Shown: one piece after another, positions 17,594 to 28,579 of the stretch
Layout: each line of letters opens with the position of its first letter
How positions within the stretch are numbered: position 1 is the stretch's first letter
Assembly: GCF_004015795.1 (NCBI RefSeq)
Contig: NZ_ML137218.1
Span: forward strand, 1,525,811 to 1,589,810
Source of the DNA: Falsirhodobacter deserti
GTDB lineage: Bacteria; Pseudomonadota; Alphaproteobacteria; Rhodobacterales; Rhodobacteraceae
DNA: 64,000 nt
Direction of reading: 5' to 3'
Notes under the pieces: model-generated
Database searches by the model: none
The model's input: the letters and a program-made list of their open reading frames with translations, nothing else
Told to the model about the DNA's origin: nothing
Position numbers and translations under genes: made by a program

Positions 17594-18745
17594 ATGGAGC
17601 CGCAATCCAAACCCACAGCCTGCCTAGCGCTGGCCGACGGGACGGTGTTCTATGGCCGCGGCTTCGGTGCCGTCGGGGAAACGGTGGCCGAACTGGTCTT
17701 CAACACCTCCATGACCGGTTATCAGGAAATCATGACCGACCCCTCCTATGCAGGGCAGATCGTGACGTTCACCTTCCCGCATGTCGGCAATGTCGGCACC
17801 ACGGCAGAAGATGACGAAACCGCTGATCCGGTTGCCGCCGGCATGGTCGTCAAATGGGATCCGACCGAACCGTCGAACTGGCGCGCCACGACCGAACTGG
17901 CAGAATGGCTTCGGCTGAAAGGCCGGATCGGCATCGGCGGCCTGGACACGCGGCGGCTGACCCGCGCGATCCGCCAGCAGGGCGCACCCCATGCCGCGCT
18001 GGCACATGATCCTGATGGCAACTTCGACATTTCCGCCCTTGTTGCGAAGGCGAAAGGGTGGCGCGGCCTTGTCGGCCTTGATCTTGCCAAGGACGTGACC
18101 TGCGCCCAAAGCTATCGCTGGGATGAAAAGCGCTGGGCATGGCCCGAAGGCTTCACCAGGCGTGAGGGCGAAGGGCTGCGGGTCGTCGCCATCGATTACG
18201 GTGCGAAACGCAACATCCTGCGCTGTCTCGCATCGGCCGGCTGCGACGTGACGGTTCTGCCCGCCACCGCCACCGCGGAAGAGGTGCTGGCCCTCAACCC
18301 CGAAGGCGTGTTCCTGTCGAACGGCCCCGGCGATCCTGCGGCAACCGGCGAATACGCCGTGCCGATGATCAAGGGCGTTCTGGAAAAGGATGTGCCGGTC
18401 TTCGGCATCTGCCTTGGCCACCAGATGCTGGCGCTGGCGCTTGGCGCAAAGACCGTAAAGATGAGCCATGGGCACCACGGCGCCAACCATCCGGTGAAAG
18501 ACAATGACACCGGCAAGGTTGAGATTACGTCGATGAACCACGGCTTTACGGTCGACAGCCAGACCCTGCCCGCTGGCGTTCTGGAAACGCATGTCAGCCT
18601 GTTCGACGGTTCCAACTGCGGCATCCGTCTGGATGGCAAGCCTGTGTTCTCGGTCCAGTACCACCCCGAGGCCAGCCCCGGCCCGCAAGACAGCTATCAC
18701 CTGTTCGAACGGTTTGCAGAAGCCATGCAGGCCCGCCGCGCCTGA
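17594..18745 (+). CDS. carA: Carbamoyl-phosphate synthase small subunit
   Basis: A 383-residue glutamine amidotransferase subunit that supplies ammonia to CarB for carbamoyl phosphate (arginine and pyrimidine synthesis). The N-terminal CPSase small domain includes VFNTSMTGYQEI; the class I amidotransferase domain has the nucleophile in FGICLGHQML and the His/Glu pair in QYHPEASPGP. AAGGAG lies upstream of ATG. carB is not in this window. Confidence 0.97.
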   Translation: MEPQSKPTACLALADGTVFYGRGFGAVGETVAELVFNTSMTGYQEIMTDPSYAGQIVTFTFPHVGNVGTTAEDDETADPVAAGMVVKWDPTEPSNWRATTELAEWLRLKGRIGIGGLDTRRLTRAIRQQGAPHAALAHDPDGNFDISALVAKAKGWRGLVGLDLAKDVTCAQSYRWDEKRWAWPEGFTRREGEGLRVVAIDYGAKRNILRCLASAGCDVTVLPATATAEEVLALNPEGVFLSNGPGDPAATGEYAVPMIKGVLEKDVPVFGICLGHQMLALALGAKTVKMSHGHHGANHPVKDNDTGKVEITSMNHGFTVDSQTLPAGVLETHVSLFDGSNCGIRLDGKPVFSVQYHPEASPGPQDSYHLFERFAEAMQARRA

Positions 18746-18802
18746 TTAATGGCGGATTAACCTTTTTACGCGATGCCTTCCGGAGCACCGGAGGGCATCC
18801 CG

Positions 18803-20644
18803 ATGAGCCTGCAACCGATCTATTCGCCCGAGCGGGCCGCCAAGCGTCCTTCGGCCCGGCCCACGCTGCCCGAACTGCTGCTGGCCAGCGGCGCGCTTGG
18901 CGAAACCGGGCTCGCCAGGGCCCGCGACTTTGCCGTTGAACGGGATATTGGCCTTGCCCAGGCAATTCTGGCGCTGCGGCTTGTTCCATCCGACCGGCTT
19001 TATCCCCTTCTGGCCCGCCATCACGGCATGCGCCGCATCGATCCCCTTACTGATGCGCCCGATCCGCGCCTGATCGACAGTCTGGATGCGGATTTCTGCC
19101 TGCGCCACAACCTCGTTCCGTGGCGGCAGCTTGGAGACGTAACGATCATCCTCGCCCCCACTCCCGAGGATTACGAGGCGCATCATGCCCACCTCACCTC
19201 GCGGCTGGGCCCCGTTGCTTGCGCCTTGGCGGATGAGGCTTCGGTGAACGCGGCCCTTCTGAACACGCGCGGCGCGGTGCTGGCCATGCGGGCACAGAAC
19301 GCGGTGCCCGATCTTTACAGTTGCCGCAACTGGAACAACGCAGCGGTGCAGGACCCGCTTTTGCTGTGCCTGATCCTGCTGGTGGCCGTCGTGATCCTGT
19401 GGCCGGCATCTATTCTGGCAGTGGCCTCTGTTTGGGCCATCATCTCGCTTGTCCTGTCCATGGGGCTAAAACTGGTGGCAGCCATCGCTGCGCACCGTGC
19501 CAACCCGCCGCCCGCGCAGCCGCCCGTCATGGCCCACCTGCCGGTGGTGACGATCATCGTCGCCCTCTACCGCGAGGCTGATATTGCCGAGCGGCTGGTC
19601 CTGCGCCTGTCGAAGCTGGACTACCCGCGCGACCGGCTGGAAATCCTGCTGGCCGTGGAAGAACGCGATCACCTGACGCGGCAGGCACTCGCACACGCCA
19701 GCCTGCCCGAATGGATGCGCGTGATCGTGACACCACATGGCAAGCTGAAAACAAAGCCCCGCGCACTGAACCACGCGCTGACCTGTTCGCGCGGCAGCAT
19801 CATCGGCATTTTCGACGCCGAGGATGCCCCGGCCCCCGACCAGATCCGCAAGATGGTGGATCGCTTCCACGCCGCGGGGCCGGATCTGGGCTGCCTTCAG
19901 GGTATCCTCGACTACTACAACCCCCGCACCAACTGGATCGCACGCTGCTTCACGGTGGAATATGCCGCCCTGTTCCGCGTGATCCTGCCGGGCATCCAGC
20001 GCCTGCGCATGGCGATCCCCCTCGGCGGCACCACCCTTTACGTCCGTCGCGAGGTTCTGGCCCGCATCGGCGCATGGGATGCCCATAACGTGACCGAGGA
20101 TGCCGATCTGGGCATCCGCCTTGCCCGCCACGGCTATCGCACCGAATTGGTTCCCACCGTCACGCATGAGGAAGCCAACTGCATGCCGCTCGCCTGGATC
20201 CGGCAGCGGTCGCGCTGGCAAAAGGGCTACATGATGACATGGATCGTGCATATGCGCGAACCCCGCCGCCTGTGGCGTGAAATCGGGCCGCGCGGCTTCA
20301 TCGGCTTTCAGATCATGTTCTTCTGCGCGCTGTCACAGGCGATCCTGGCGCCGGTGCTGTGGTCCTATTGGCTGTTGGCGCTTGGCTTTCCGCATCCCGT
20401 CACGCATGCCCTGCCAGGCTGGTCGGTCGTGGCGCTGGTGGGCATGTTCCTGATGACCGAGGCGATCAACATCACCATCGGCATCCTTGCCCTGCGTAAG
20501 ACGGGCCACCGGATGAACCCGCTTTGGGTGCCGACCCTTCTGTTCTATTATCCGCTGGCCACCATCTCGGTCTACAAGGCGCTGTGGGAAATGGTGGCCA
20601 AGCCATTCTACTGGGACAAGACATCCCACGGCCATTTCGGCTAG
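18803..20644 (+). CDS. Membrane GT2 glycosyltransferase with MshEN-like N-terminal domain
   Basis: A 613-residue membrane enzyme. Residues ~18-155 resemble the MshEN/T2SSE N-terminal fold with two repeats (PELLLASGALGETGLARARD and LAQAILALRLVPSDRLYPLL), but the arginine and glycine at the start of each c-di-GMP motif are missing. Two helices span ~184-230. The GT2 domain (~248-475) has DAED (338-341), TED (431-433) and QRSRW (468-472), the signature of processive cellulose synthase-like enzymes. Three or so C-terminal helices follow. The architecture is like NfrB (phage N4 receptor protein B). Probably makes or exports an extracellular polysaccharide. The ATG at 18803 has GGAGGG upstream. It is isolated, convergent with the GntR gene (overlap CTAG). 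Confidence 0.85.
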   Translation: MSLQPIYSPERAAKRPSARPTLPELLLASGALGETGLARARDFAVERDIGLAQAILALRLVPSDRLYPLLARHHGMRRIDPLTDAPDPRLIDSLDADFCLRHNLVPWRQLGDVTIILAPTPEDYEAHHAHLTSRLGPVACALADEASVNAALLNTRGAVLAMRAQNAVPDLYSCRNWNNAAVQDPLLLCLILLVAVVILWPASILAVASVWAIISLVLSMGLKLVAAIAAHRANPPPAQPPVMAHLPVVTIIVALYREADIAERLVLRLSKLDYPRDRLEILLAVEERDHLTRQALAHASLPEWMRVIVTPHGKLKTKPRALNHALTCSRGSIIGIFDAEDAPAPDQIRKMVDRFHAAGPDLGCLQGILDYYNPRTNWIARCFTVEYAALFRVILPGIQRLRMAIPLGGTTLYVRREVLARIGAWDAHNVTEDADLGIRLARHGYRTELVPTVTHEEANCMPLAWIRQRSRWQKGYMMTWIVHMREPRRLWREIGPRGFIGFQIMFFCALSQAILAPVLWSYWLLALGFPHPVTHALPGWSVVALVGMFLMTEAINITIGILALRKTGHRMNPLWVPTLLFYYPLATISVYKALWEMVAKPFYWDKTSHGHFG

Positions 20645-21276
20645 CGCAGCTTCAGCTCTCCGGCATCCACCAGAAGGCGGGTTTCGAAGGCGCGGCTGAT
20701 ATGCATGCGCAGCGCCTCGTCGGCAGCTTCGCCGTCCCGCGCCTCGATCGCGGCCACAATGGCATCATGTTCGGCCATGGCCGATCCGTCCCGCCCTTCG
20801 GCCGCAAGCGAGGTGCCGGCCATCAGGGCCATCGACCGCTGCAAAAGTCCAAGCTGTTGCACAAGGAACCGGTTGTGCGAAGCAAGGTGGATCTGCTTGT
20901 GGAACCGCCGGTTGGCCCGTGAAAGAAGCTGCGGGTCCCCCCCCAGAAGCGAACGGTCTTCCTCCACCATGCGGCGCAGGACGGTGATTTCCTCGTCCCG
21001 CGCATGGCGGGCGGCAAGGCGCGCAGCCAAGCCTTCCAGCTCGGCCCGAACGGCATAGAATTCGGCAAGCTGGTTGTGATCAAGCGCAGCGACGATCAGG
21101 CTGCGCCCGTCGCGCACCAGCATCGACTGCGTTTCCAGCCGCTGCAGCGCCTCGCGCACGGGTGTGCGCGATACGCCCAGCCGTTCGGCCAGCTCTGATT
21201 CCACCAGGCGGTCGCCGGGTTTGTAGGTGCCGCCCTCGATCGCGGCGATGATCAGCGAATATGCGTCCTTCTGCAC
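20641..21276 (-). CDS. GntR-family regulator, FadR/FCD subfamily
   Basis: A 211-residue transcription factor. The N-terminal wHTH contains GDRLVESELAERLGVSRTPVREALQRLE, followed by a helical FCD ligand-binding domain with metal-type histidines (RFHKQIHLASHN, MAEHDAIVAAIEARDG). GTG 21276 is preferred because AAGGGGG lies 6 nt upstream; a TTG 15 codons further upstream is the other option. Ligand is unknown, but FCD proteins usually sense organic acids. It is divergent from the HAD gene. Confidence 0.88.
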   Translation of the reverse strand: MQKDAYSLIIAAIEGGTYKPGDRLVESELAERLGVSRTPVREALQRLETQSMLVRDGRSLIVAALDHNQLAEFYAVRAELEGLAARLAARHARDEEITVLRRMVEEDRSLLGGDPQLLSRANRRFHKQIHLASHNRFLVQQLGLLQRSMALMAGTSLAAEGRDGSAMAEHDAIVAAIEARDGEAADEALRMHISRAFETRLLVDAGELKLR

Positions 21277-21386
21277 CCTTGGCCCCCTTTTCCGGCTGCC
21301 GCATTTATCCCCCTGCGGCAAAGTGCTGCAACCGCCGTTCCGGTGACAGATTGCCGCGCCCGCATCACAAAGCTATTATCCTGCAC

Positions 21387-22034
21387 ATGATTTCCCAAGA
21401 CTTTCAGCATGTGCGCGCATGGGTGTTCGATCTGGACAACACCCTTTACCACCCATCCGCCCGCCTGTTCGACCAGATCGAGGTGAAGATGACCGATTGG
21501 GTCATGCGCACCCTTTCAGTTGAACGGGAGGAAGCGGACCGGATGCGCGCCGCCTATTGGCAGCTTTACGGCACCACGCTTGCCGGCCTGATGCGCGAAC
21601 ATGACGTCGATCCCGTGTCCTATCTGGTCGACGTGCACGACATCTCGCTTGCCCATCTGACGATCGACGATCTTCTGGCCTCGCATATCCGCCGGTTGCC
21701 GGGGCGGCGCATCGTTTACACCAATGGCTCCGCCCCCTATGCCGAACGGGTGCTACAGGCGCGGGGCCTGTCGGGCCTGTTCGATGCGGTTTACGGCGTG
21801 GAACATGCCGATTACCGCCCCAAGCCCGAGCGTGAGGCGTTCGAGGCCATTTTCAGCGCCGACGGTCTGAACCCCGCCGAAGCCGCCATGTTCGAGGATG
21901 ACGCACGGAACCTTGCCGTGCCCCACGCGCTTGGGATGCGCACGGTGCATGTGGCCGAGCGGCCTGCCCCCGCGCCCCATATCCACCACCACACCGATGA
22001 TCTTGCCGCCTTTCTGGGACGGCTTCTGGAATAG
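21387..22034 (+). CDS. HAD-family pyrimidine 5'-nucleotidase
   Basis: A 215-residue HAD hydrolase of the SDT1-like pyrimidine 5'-nucleotidase type. Motif I is FDLDNTLYH, motif II is in VYTNGS, the lysine is in ADYRPKPE, and motif IV is MFEDDARNL. The cap is alpha-helical and inserted after motif I. The ATG at 21387 directly precedes the conserved start. The next gene begins 2 bp after its stop. Substrate is inferred from the family only. Confidence 0.88.
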   Translation: MISQDFQHVRAWVFDLDNTLYHPSARLFDQIEVKMTDWVMRTLSVEREEADRMRAAYWQLYGTTLAGLMREHDVDPVSYLVDVHDISLAHLTIDDLLASHIRRLPGRRIVYTNGSAPYAERVLQARGLSGLFDAVYGVEHADYRPKPEREAFEAIFSADGLNPAEAAMFEDDARNLAVPHALGMRTVHVAERPAPAPHIHHHTDDLAAFLGRLLE

Positions 22035-22035
22035 C

Positions 22036-23202
22036 ATGATGGACACCGACATTCTGATCTCGGGCGGCGGGGTGGCCGGACTGACCGCAGCCGCAGCTTT
22101 CGGCACCAAGGGCTTTCGGGTGATCTGCGTTGATTCCGCACCCGTCGCGCCCGAGGATCAACGCTCGACCGCGTTTCTTCAACCCGCCATCCCTGTGCTG
22201 GAGGCGGCGGGGCTTTGGGATCGCCTTGCCCCGCAGGCCGCGCCGCTGCAGGTCATGCGGATCGTCGATGCGGGCGGGCCCCTGCCCGAAGCGCGGCTGG
22301 TGCGGGAATTCGATGCCGCCGAAATCTCGGATCAGCCCTTCGGGTGGAACCTGCCGAACATGCTGCTGCGCAAGGTGATGGCCGCCCGCCTGGAGGACCT
22401 GCCGAACGTGACGCATCTGCAAGGCATCGGCACGGCCCGTCTTGCCACGCGGGAAGCGGGCGCACGGGTGGCGCTGACCGATGGCACGACCGTCAGCGCA
22501 AGGCTGGTCATCGCCGCCGATGGGCGCGACAGCCCGATGCGCCGCGCGGCAAACATCCCGGTGCGGGTAACGCGGTTCGGGCAGAAGGCGCTGGCCTTCA
22601 GCGTCACGCATGACATCCCCCACCAGAACGTTTCCACCGAGGTGCATCGCACGGGCGGGCCCTTCACGCTGGTTCCCCTGCCCGACAAGGACGGCACCCA
22701 CCGATCCGCCATCGTCTGGATGGAACGGGGAGCGGAGGCGGAGCGGCTGCGCGGCCTGCCCCCGGACCAGCTTTCCGTGGCCGCAACCGAACGTTCGGCC
22801 GGCATCCTTGGCACGCTGAAGGTCGACTCGCCCACCGGCATCTTCCCGATCATCGCGCAGGTCGCAGATCGGATGGCCTCGGAACGGCTGGCCCTGATGG
22901 CCGAAGCCGCGCATGTGCTGCCGCCCATCGGTGCGCAGGGGCTGAACACCTCGCTGGCGGATCTGGCGGCGCTGCTGGATCTGGCCCACCCCGACACGCT
23001 GGGCAATGCCGCGATGCTGGAGGCGTATCACCGCCGCCGCCATGCCGATGTGCGGACCCGCGCCGCAGCGATCCGCGCCCTGAACCGGACCTCCATGCTG
23101 TCGGTGCCGATGATGCGTGATCTGCGGGCCTTCGGGCTTCAGGCGCTGCACGGGGTGACGCCAGTGCGCCGCGCCTTGATGCGGGCGGGACTTGGCCGCT
23201 AA
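22036..23202 (+). CDS. UbiH/UbiF-type FAD-dependent hydroxylase
   Basis: A 388-residue class A flavoprotein monooxygenase of the ubiquinone hydroxylase group. The FAD dinucleotide motif GGGVAGL is at residues 10-16, the DG motif is AADGRDSPMR near 157, and the second FAD motif is AEAAHVLPPIGAQGLN (Glu in place of the usual Asp of GDAAH). The ring position hydroxylated (C5, C6 or other) cannot be told from sequence. Start at the first of two tandem ATGs, 2 bp after the nucleotidase stop. It is convergent with the Lrp genes and overlaps the stop by 4 bp. Confidence 0.87.
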   Translation: MMDTDILISGGGVAGLTAAAAFGTKGFRVICVDSAPVAPEDQRSTAFLQPAIPVLEAAGLWDRLAPQAAPLQVMRIVDAGGPLPEARLVREFDAAEISDQPFGWNLPNMLLRKVMAARLEDLPNVTHLQGIGTARLATREAGARVALTDGTTVSARLVIAADGRDSPMRRAANIPVRVTRFGQKALAFSVTHDIPHQNVSTEVHRTGGPFTLVPLPDKDGTHRSAIVWMERGAEAERLRGLPPDQLSVAATERSAGILGTLKVDSPTGIFPIIAQVADRMASERLALMAEAAHVLPPIGAQGLNTSLADLAALLDLAHPDTLGNAAMLEAYHRRRHADVRTRAAAIRALNRTSMLSVPMMRDLRAFGLQALHGVTPVRRALMRAGLGR

Positions 23203-23650
23203 ACCGGGCCGGGGCGGCGTTCCTCGCTCAGCAGGACGTTCGCCTCCACCTGCCCCACGCCCGGCAGGGTCATGATCCGCCGGCGCAGGACGCGTTCGAA
23301 ATCGGCAATATCGCGCGCCACCACCCGCAGGCGGTAATCGAACAGGCCCAGAACGTGCTGCACGATCTGCACCTCGGGAATGGCGGTGGCGGCGCGCTCG
23401 AAATCCTCAAGGCTGACGCGGCCTTTCGTGGCCAGCTTGATGCCCAGAAACACCGTCACGCCAAAACCAAGCGCCTCGCGGTCCACCACCACGCGGCGGC
23501 CGGTCAGGATCCCCGCCTCTTCCAGCCGGCGGATACGGCGCCAGGCGGCAGGCTGGGACAGGCCGAAACGGCGGCCCAGCGCCCCCGCCGATTGCGTCGC
23601 ATCCTGTGCAAGCGCGCGAAGAAATGCGCGGTCGGTGTCGTCAAGATCGG

Positions 23651-23654
<4 letters not shown>
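23199..23654 (-). CDS. Lrp/AsnC-family regulator, second of a tandem pair
   Basis: A 151-residue regulator. It has an N-terminal HTH (SAGALGRRFGLSQPAAWRRIRRLEEAGIL) and a C-terminal RAM ligand domain (residues ~70-140). The ATG overlaps the stop of the other Lrp gene as ATGA, so the two are translated together and may form a heteromer. Likely senses amino acids; probably linked to ilvC, which is divergent from the pair. Confidence 0.92.
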
Positions 23655-25256
<1,602 letters not shown>

Positions 25257-25261
25257 TGATG

Positions 25262-25293
25262 AAAGGGCGCCCGGCCGGGCGCCCTTTTCATTT
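25262..25293. terminator. Rho-independent terminator of ilvC, probably bidirectional
   Basis: A 26-nt perfect palindrome (13-bp arms, AAAGGGCGCCCGG / CCGGGCGCCCTTT) begins 6 nt after the ilvC stop and is followed by TTTTCATTT. On the opposite strand it also follows the small gene that ends at 25288, so it may serve both. Confidence 0.85.
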
Positions 25294-25401
25294 CCGCCCG
25301 ACCGTGACCTTCACCTTCGCAGGCTTGGCGGCCGTCCTGGCCGCGGCAACTGCCAGAAGGCTCAGGCACAGGGCAAGCACGACAAGCGTATCCACCGACA
25401 T
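25288..25401 (-). CDS. 37-residue single-span membrane protein (candidate)
   Basis: A short frame with a hydrophobic helix (TLVVLALCLSLLAVAAA, residues 5-21) and a basic tail (KPAKVKVTVGRK). A ribosome site AAAGGAC lies 7 nt before ATG 25401, and the stop falls in the tail of the ilvC terminator hairpin. It fills the gap between ilvC and glmM exactly. It is too short for statistical support, so it is a candidate only. Confidence 0.45.
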   Translation of the reverse strand: MSVDTLVVLALCLSLLAVAAARTAAKPAKVKVTVGRK

Positions 25402-25457
25402 CGTTCTGTCCTTTCGCATCTTCACGAAAGCAACCGGCGGATCGGGCAAATGTTCCC

Positions 25458-26798
25458 TCAGCCCGCCTGCTCCACCGCGGTGACGACACTTTCGACCACC
25501 TCGGAAAGAAGCACGGGATCTTCGGCCTCGGCCATCACGCGGATCAGGGGTTCCGTCCCCGACTTGCGGATCAGCAGCCGCCCCTTGCCATGCAGCCGCG
25601 CCTCGGCCTCCGTGATGGCGGCCTTCACCGGTGCAGCTGCCAGCGGCTCCTGCCCTGCGGCGTAACGGACGTTCTTCAGCATCTGCGGCACGGTCTCGAA
25701 GCTCTGCGTCAGCTCGGATGCCTGCCTGCCAGACCGCGCCATCTCGGCCAGGAACTGCAGGCCGGCCACCAGCCCGTCGCCGGTGGTGGTATGATCGGTC
25801 ATCACGATATGGCCCGACTGTTCGCCGCCCAGATTGAAGCCGCCCTCCCGCATCCGTTCCACGACATAGCGATCGCCGACCGGTGTGCGCTCCAGCCGCA
25901 GGCCGCGCCCTTCAAGAAACCGCTCCAGTCCAAGGTTGGACATCACGGTGGCCACAAGCGCGCCGCCTTTCAGCCGGCCCTCCTCGGCCCAGCGGGCCGC
26001 CAGCAGCGCCATGATCTGGTCGCCATCGGCCACACGGCCATGCTGGTCAAGGATCATCACGCGATCCGCATCGCCATCCAGTGCGATGCCCACATCCGCG
26101 CCATGCGCCACCACAGCCTCGGCCGCGGCTTCGGGATGGGTGGAGCCGCAATGCAGGTTGATGTTCTTGCCATTGGGCGAGGTGCCGACCGGGATCACAT
26201 CCGCCCCCAGTTCCCAAAGCACCTCGGGCGCCGCGCGATAGGCGGCACCGTTGGCGCAATCGATCACCACCTTCAATCCATCCAGCCGCAACCCGTGCGG
26301 GAAGGTCGTCTTGGCATATTCCTGGTAACGCCCGCGCCCATCCTCGATCCGTTTGGCGCGGCCGATATCGGCGGGATCGGCCAGCGGGATCTCGGTGTCC
26401 AGCAGGGCCTCGATCTCGGCCTCGGCGGCGTCAGACAGCTTGAAGCCGTCAGGACCGAAGAACTTGATGCCGTTATCCTGATGCGGGTTGTGACTGGCCG
26501 AGATCATGACCCCGAGATCCGCCCGCATCGATCGTGTCAGAAAGCCCACGGCCGGCGTCGGCACCGGCCCCAGCAGCAGCACGTTCATGCCCATCGCCGT
26601 CAGCCCCGCTGTCAGCGCATTTTCCAGCATATAGCCGGACAGGCGCGTATCCTTGCCGATCACCACGCGCGGCATCACCGACTTGCGCCGGAAATACTTG
26701 CCTGCCGCAAGGCCAAGCCGCAGCGCGATCTCTGCCGTCATGGGCGCCGTGTTGGCGGTGCCGCGCACCCCGTCTGTGCCGAAAAGCTTGCGGGTCAT
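25458..26798 (-). CDS. glmM: Phosphoglucosamine mutase
   Basis: A 446-residue alpha-D-phosphohexomutase that converts glucosamine-6-phosphate to glucosamine-1-phosphate for UDP-GlcNAc. It begins [10 protein letters not shown]; the phosphoserine is in [17 protein letters not shown] near residue 100; the metal motif is DGDADR; the sugar motif is GGEQSGH; and the C-terminal [12 protein letters not shown] phosphate-binding motif is intact. GGAGG precedes the ATG, which overlaps the folP stop as ATGA. The folP-glmM order is common. Confidence 0.97.
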   Translation of the reverse strand: MTRKLFGTDGVRGTANTAPMTAEIALRLGLAAGKYFRRKSVMPRVVIGKDTRLSGYMLENALTAGLTAMGMNVLLLGPVPTPAVGFLTRSMRADLGVMISASHNPHQDNGIKFFGPDGFKLSDAAEAEIEALLDTEIPLADPADIGRAKRIEDGRGRYQEYAKTTFPHGLRLDGLKVVIDCANGAAYRAAPEVLWELGADVIPVGTSPNGKNINLHCGSTHPEAAAEAVVAHGADVGIALDGDADRVMILDQHGRVADGDQIMALLAARWAEEGRLKGGALVATVMSNLGLERFLEGRGLRLERTPVGDRYVVERMREGGFNLGGEQSGHIVMTDHTTTGDGLVAGLQFLAEMARSGRQASELTQSFETVPQMLKNVRYAAGQEPLAAAPVKAAITEAEARLHGKGRLLIRKSGTEPLIRVMAEAEDPVLLSEVVESVVTAVEQAG

Positions 26799-27772
26799 TC
26801 CATTCCTCCGGTCGAGGCCATCCACAGCGACAATGCCTGCCGTGTTGCCCATACATCATGCACGCGCAGCAACTGCGCCCCTTGCGCCACGCCCGCCAGC
26901 GCGACCGCAACCGATCCCGGCATCCGGTCACGCGGAACCATTGCCCCGCCGATCCTGCCGATGAAACCCTTGCGCGACACGCCCAGCAGGATCGCACAGC
27001 CAAGCCCGTGAAACAGCGACAGCCCGCGGATCAGCGCAAGGTTATGGGCCATCGTCTTGCCGAACCCAATTCCGGGGTCCACCACGATCCGTGCGCGGGG
27101 AATGCCCGCCGCCTCGGCCACCGCGATACGCTCGGCCAGATGGTCGTAAACATCCAGCAGCACATCGCCGTATCGCGGATCGTTCTGCATCGTTTCCGGC
27201 ACGCCCTGCGCATGCATCAGGCAGATGGAGGCGCCGGTGCGGGCCACGGTTTCGGCCATGGCCGGATCATAAATCATCGCCGAAACGTCGTTGACCATCG
27301 CAGCCCCCGAAACCTCGGCCACCGCCGCCTTGCGCGTATCAACCGAGATCGGGCAAAGCCCCTGCAGAGCCGCGATCACCGGACGGGTGCGGCGGATCTC
27401 TTCATCCGCGGCGACGGTTTCCGCGCCGGGACGCGTGCTTTCGCCGCCAATATCCAGCATGTCGGCATCTTCAGCCACGATCCGCGCCTGCGCCACCGGA
27501 TCATATGTGCCGCCATCGGAAAAACTGTCCGGCGTCGCGTTAACGATGCCCATGATGCGCGGCGCATCCCATGTCAGCCCGTGCAGCCCCGGACGCGGGG
27601 CCGTCAGGCGGGCCAGAACCTCAGCCGGCAGGTCCGATGCCGCGATCAGGCGGGGCGGGCGATCCCGCTCCAGCACCTCGGCGCGATCGAACCAGCACCA
27701 GCCGCCGGCGAGGGGAAGCGCCCCGTCCGGGCGCGCGCGATCGGTCATCGCGATGGGGCGGTAATAAGTCAT
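26795..27772 (-). CDS. folP: Dihydropteroate synthase
   Basis: A 325-residue TIM-barrel enzyme that joins p-aminobenzoate to dihydropterin pyrophosphate, and the target of sulfonamides. An N-terminal extension of about 70 residues, common in this family branch, precedes [15 protein letters not shown]. Other motifs are [19 protein letters not shown] and DPGIGFGKT, then [14 protein letters not shown] 27772 is preferred over a start six codons upstream. It lies between folB and glmM and is translationally coupled to glmM. Confidence 0.95.
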   Translation of the reverse strand: MTYYRPIAMTDRARPDGALPLAGGWCWFDRAEVLERDRPPRLIAASDLPAEVLARLTAPRPGLHGLTWDAPRIMGIVNATPDSFSDGGTYDPVAQARIVAEDADMLDIGGESTRPGAETVAADEEIRRTRPVIAALQGLCPISVDTRKAAVAEVSGAAMVNDVSAMIYDPAMAETVARTGASICLMHAQGVPETMQNDPRYGDVLLDVYDHLAERIAVAEAAGIPRARIVVDPGIGFGKTMAHNLALIRGLSLFHGLGCAILLGVSRKGFIGRIGGAMVPRDRMPGSVAVALAGVAQGAQLLRVHDVWATRQALSLWMASTGGME

Positions 27773-27808
27773 GGCGGCAGTTCTATCCAAGCCGCGTGCG
27801 GTGGCAAG

Positions 27809-28558
27809 TCACCCCTGAACGACGCGGACGCGGCTTTCCGCCGAGATTGGAACAAAAGCCGTGATCTCATCCACGCCAAGGATCTTTGCAAGCCAAAGCA
27901 CCAGCGCATCCGGCGCGGTGGAGGCAGGCGGCTCGGATGCCCCCAGCACCATCTTTGACGGCGCCCAAAGCACTGCCAGCCCCTGCCGCAGCGCCCAATC
28001 CATCTCGGTCCGCGTTGCGGCTACGGTAACGCCGCCTGTCACCCGCTGCCACGCCGCCTGTTCGATCGCCAGAAGGTCCAGCCGGCGCTGCGCCTGCGGA
28101 TCGGAAACCTGCACCGGGTCGCCTGCCACGCAGTTGATCGCCCCGGCAACCGGCACGCCCGCATGCCCCAGCCAGACGATGCGGGGGGCGGGTGCGGCCC
28201 CGCCCGTCACCGTCACATCCCCGCGCCGGCGGGTAACGTCGATGCCAAGGGTGAAGGGGCCGCGATCGGGCTTTTCGATGACCAACCGAACTGCTTGCGC
28301 CTGCGGATGGGCCAGAATACGACCCGCAATGCCATCCGCCAGCGTTTCCAGCAGGTTGACCCGGCGCGCCGCCAGTTCATCGGCAATGGCTTCTGAAATA
28401 CGGTCATAGGACAGGATAAGGTCAACCTCGTCCCCCGCCCGGACGCGCGTCACCTCCACCTCCACATGGAAGCGCAGCCGCTGGCGAGTGCCGCGCTCCA
28501 CCTCGAAGGCGCCAATCTCGATTTCGACCACGTGGTCGCGCAGAAAAATCCGGTCCAT
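27809..28558 (-). CDS. folB: Dihydroneopterin aldolase with C-terminal extension
   Basis: A 249-residue protein. Residues 1-~120 are FolB (MDRIFLRDHVVEIEIGAFE; dimer core YDRISEAI; ANL-type region LLETLADGIAGRIL; ends VRLVIEKPDRGPFTLGIDVTRR), the aldolase that releases glycolaldehyde from dihydroneopterin. Residues ~120-249 are an added domain of unknown role (VWLGHAGVPVAGAINCVAGDP ... VTVAATRTEMDWALRQGLAVLWAP) that I recall only from Rhodobacterales FolB proteins. ATG 28558 is chosen over an upstream TTG. It is the first of three genes, folB-folP-glmM. Confidence 0.88.
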   Translation of the reverse strand: MDRIFLRDHVVEIEIGAFEVERGTRQRLRFHVEVEVTRVRAGDEVDLILSYDRISEAIADELAARRVNLLETLADGIAGRILAHPQAQAVRLVIEKPDRGPFTLGIDVTRRRGDVTVTGGAAPAPRIVWLGHAGVPVAGAINCVAGDPVQVSDPQAQRRLDLLAIEQAAWQRVTGGVTVAATRTEMDWALRQGLAVLWAPSKMVLGASEPPASTAPDALVLWLAKILGVDEITAFVPISAESRVRVVQG

Positions 28559-28579
28559 GCGGCGCAATCTACGCCACTC

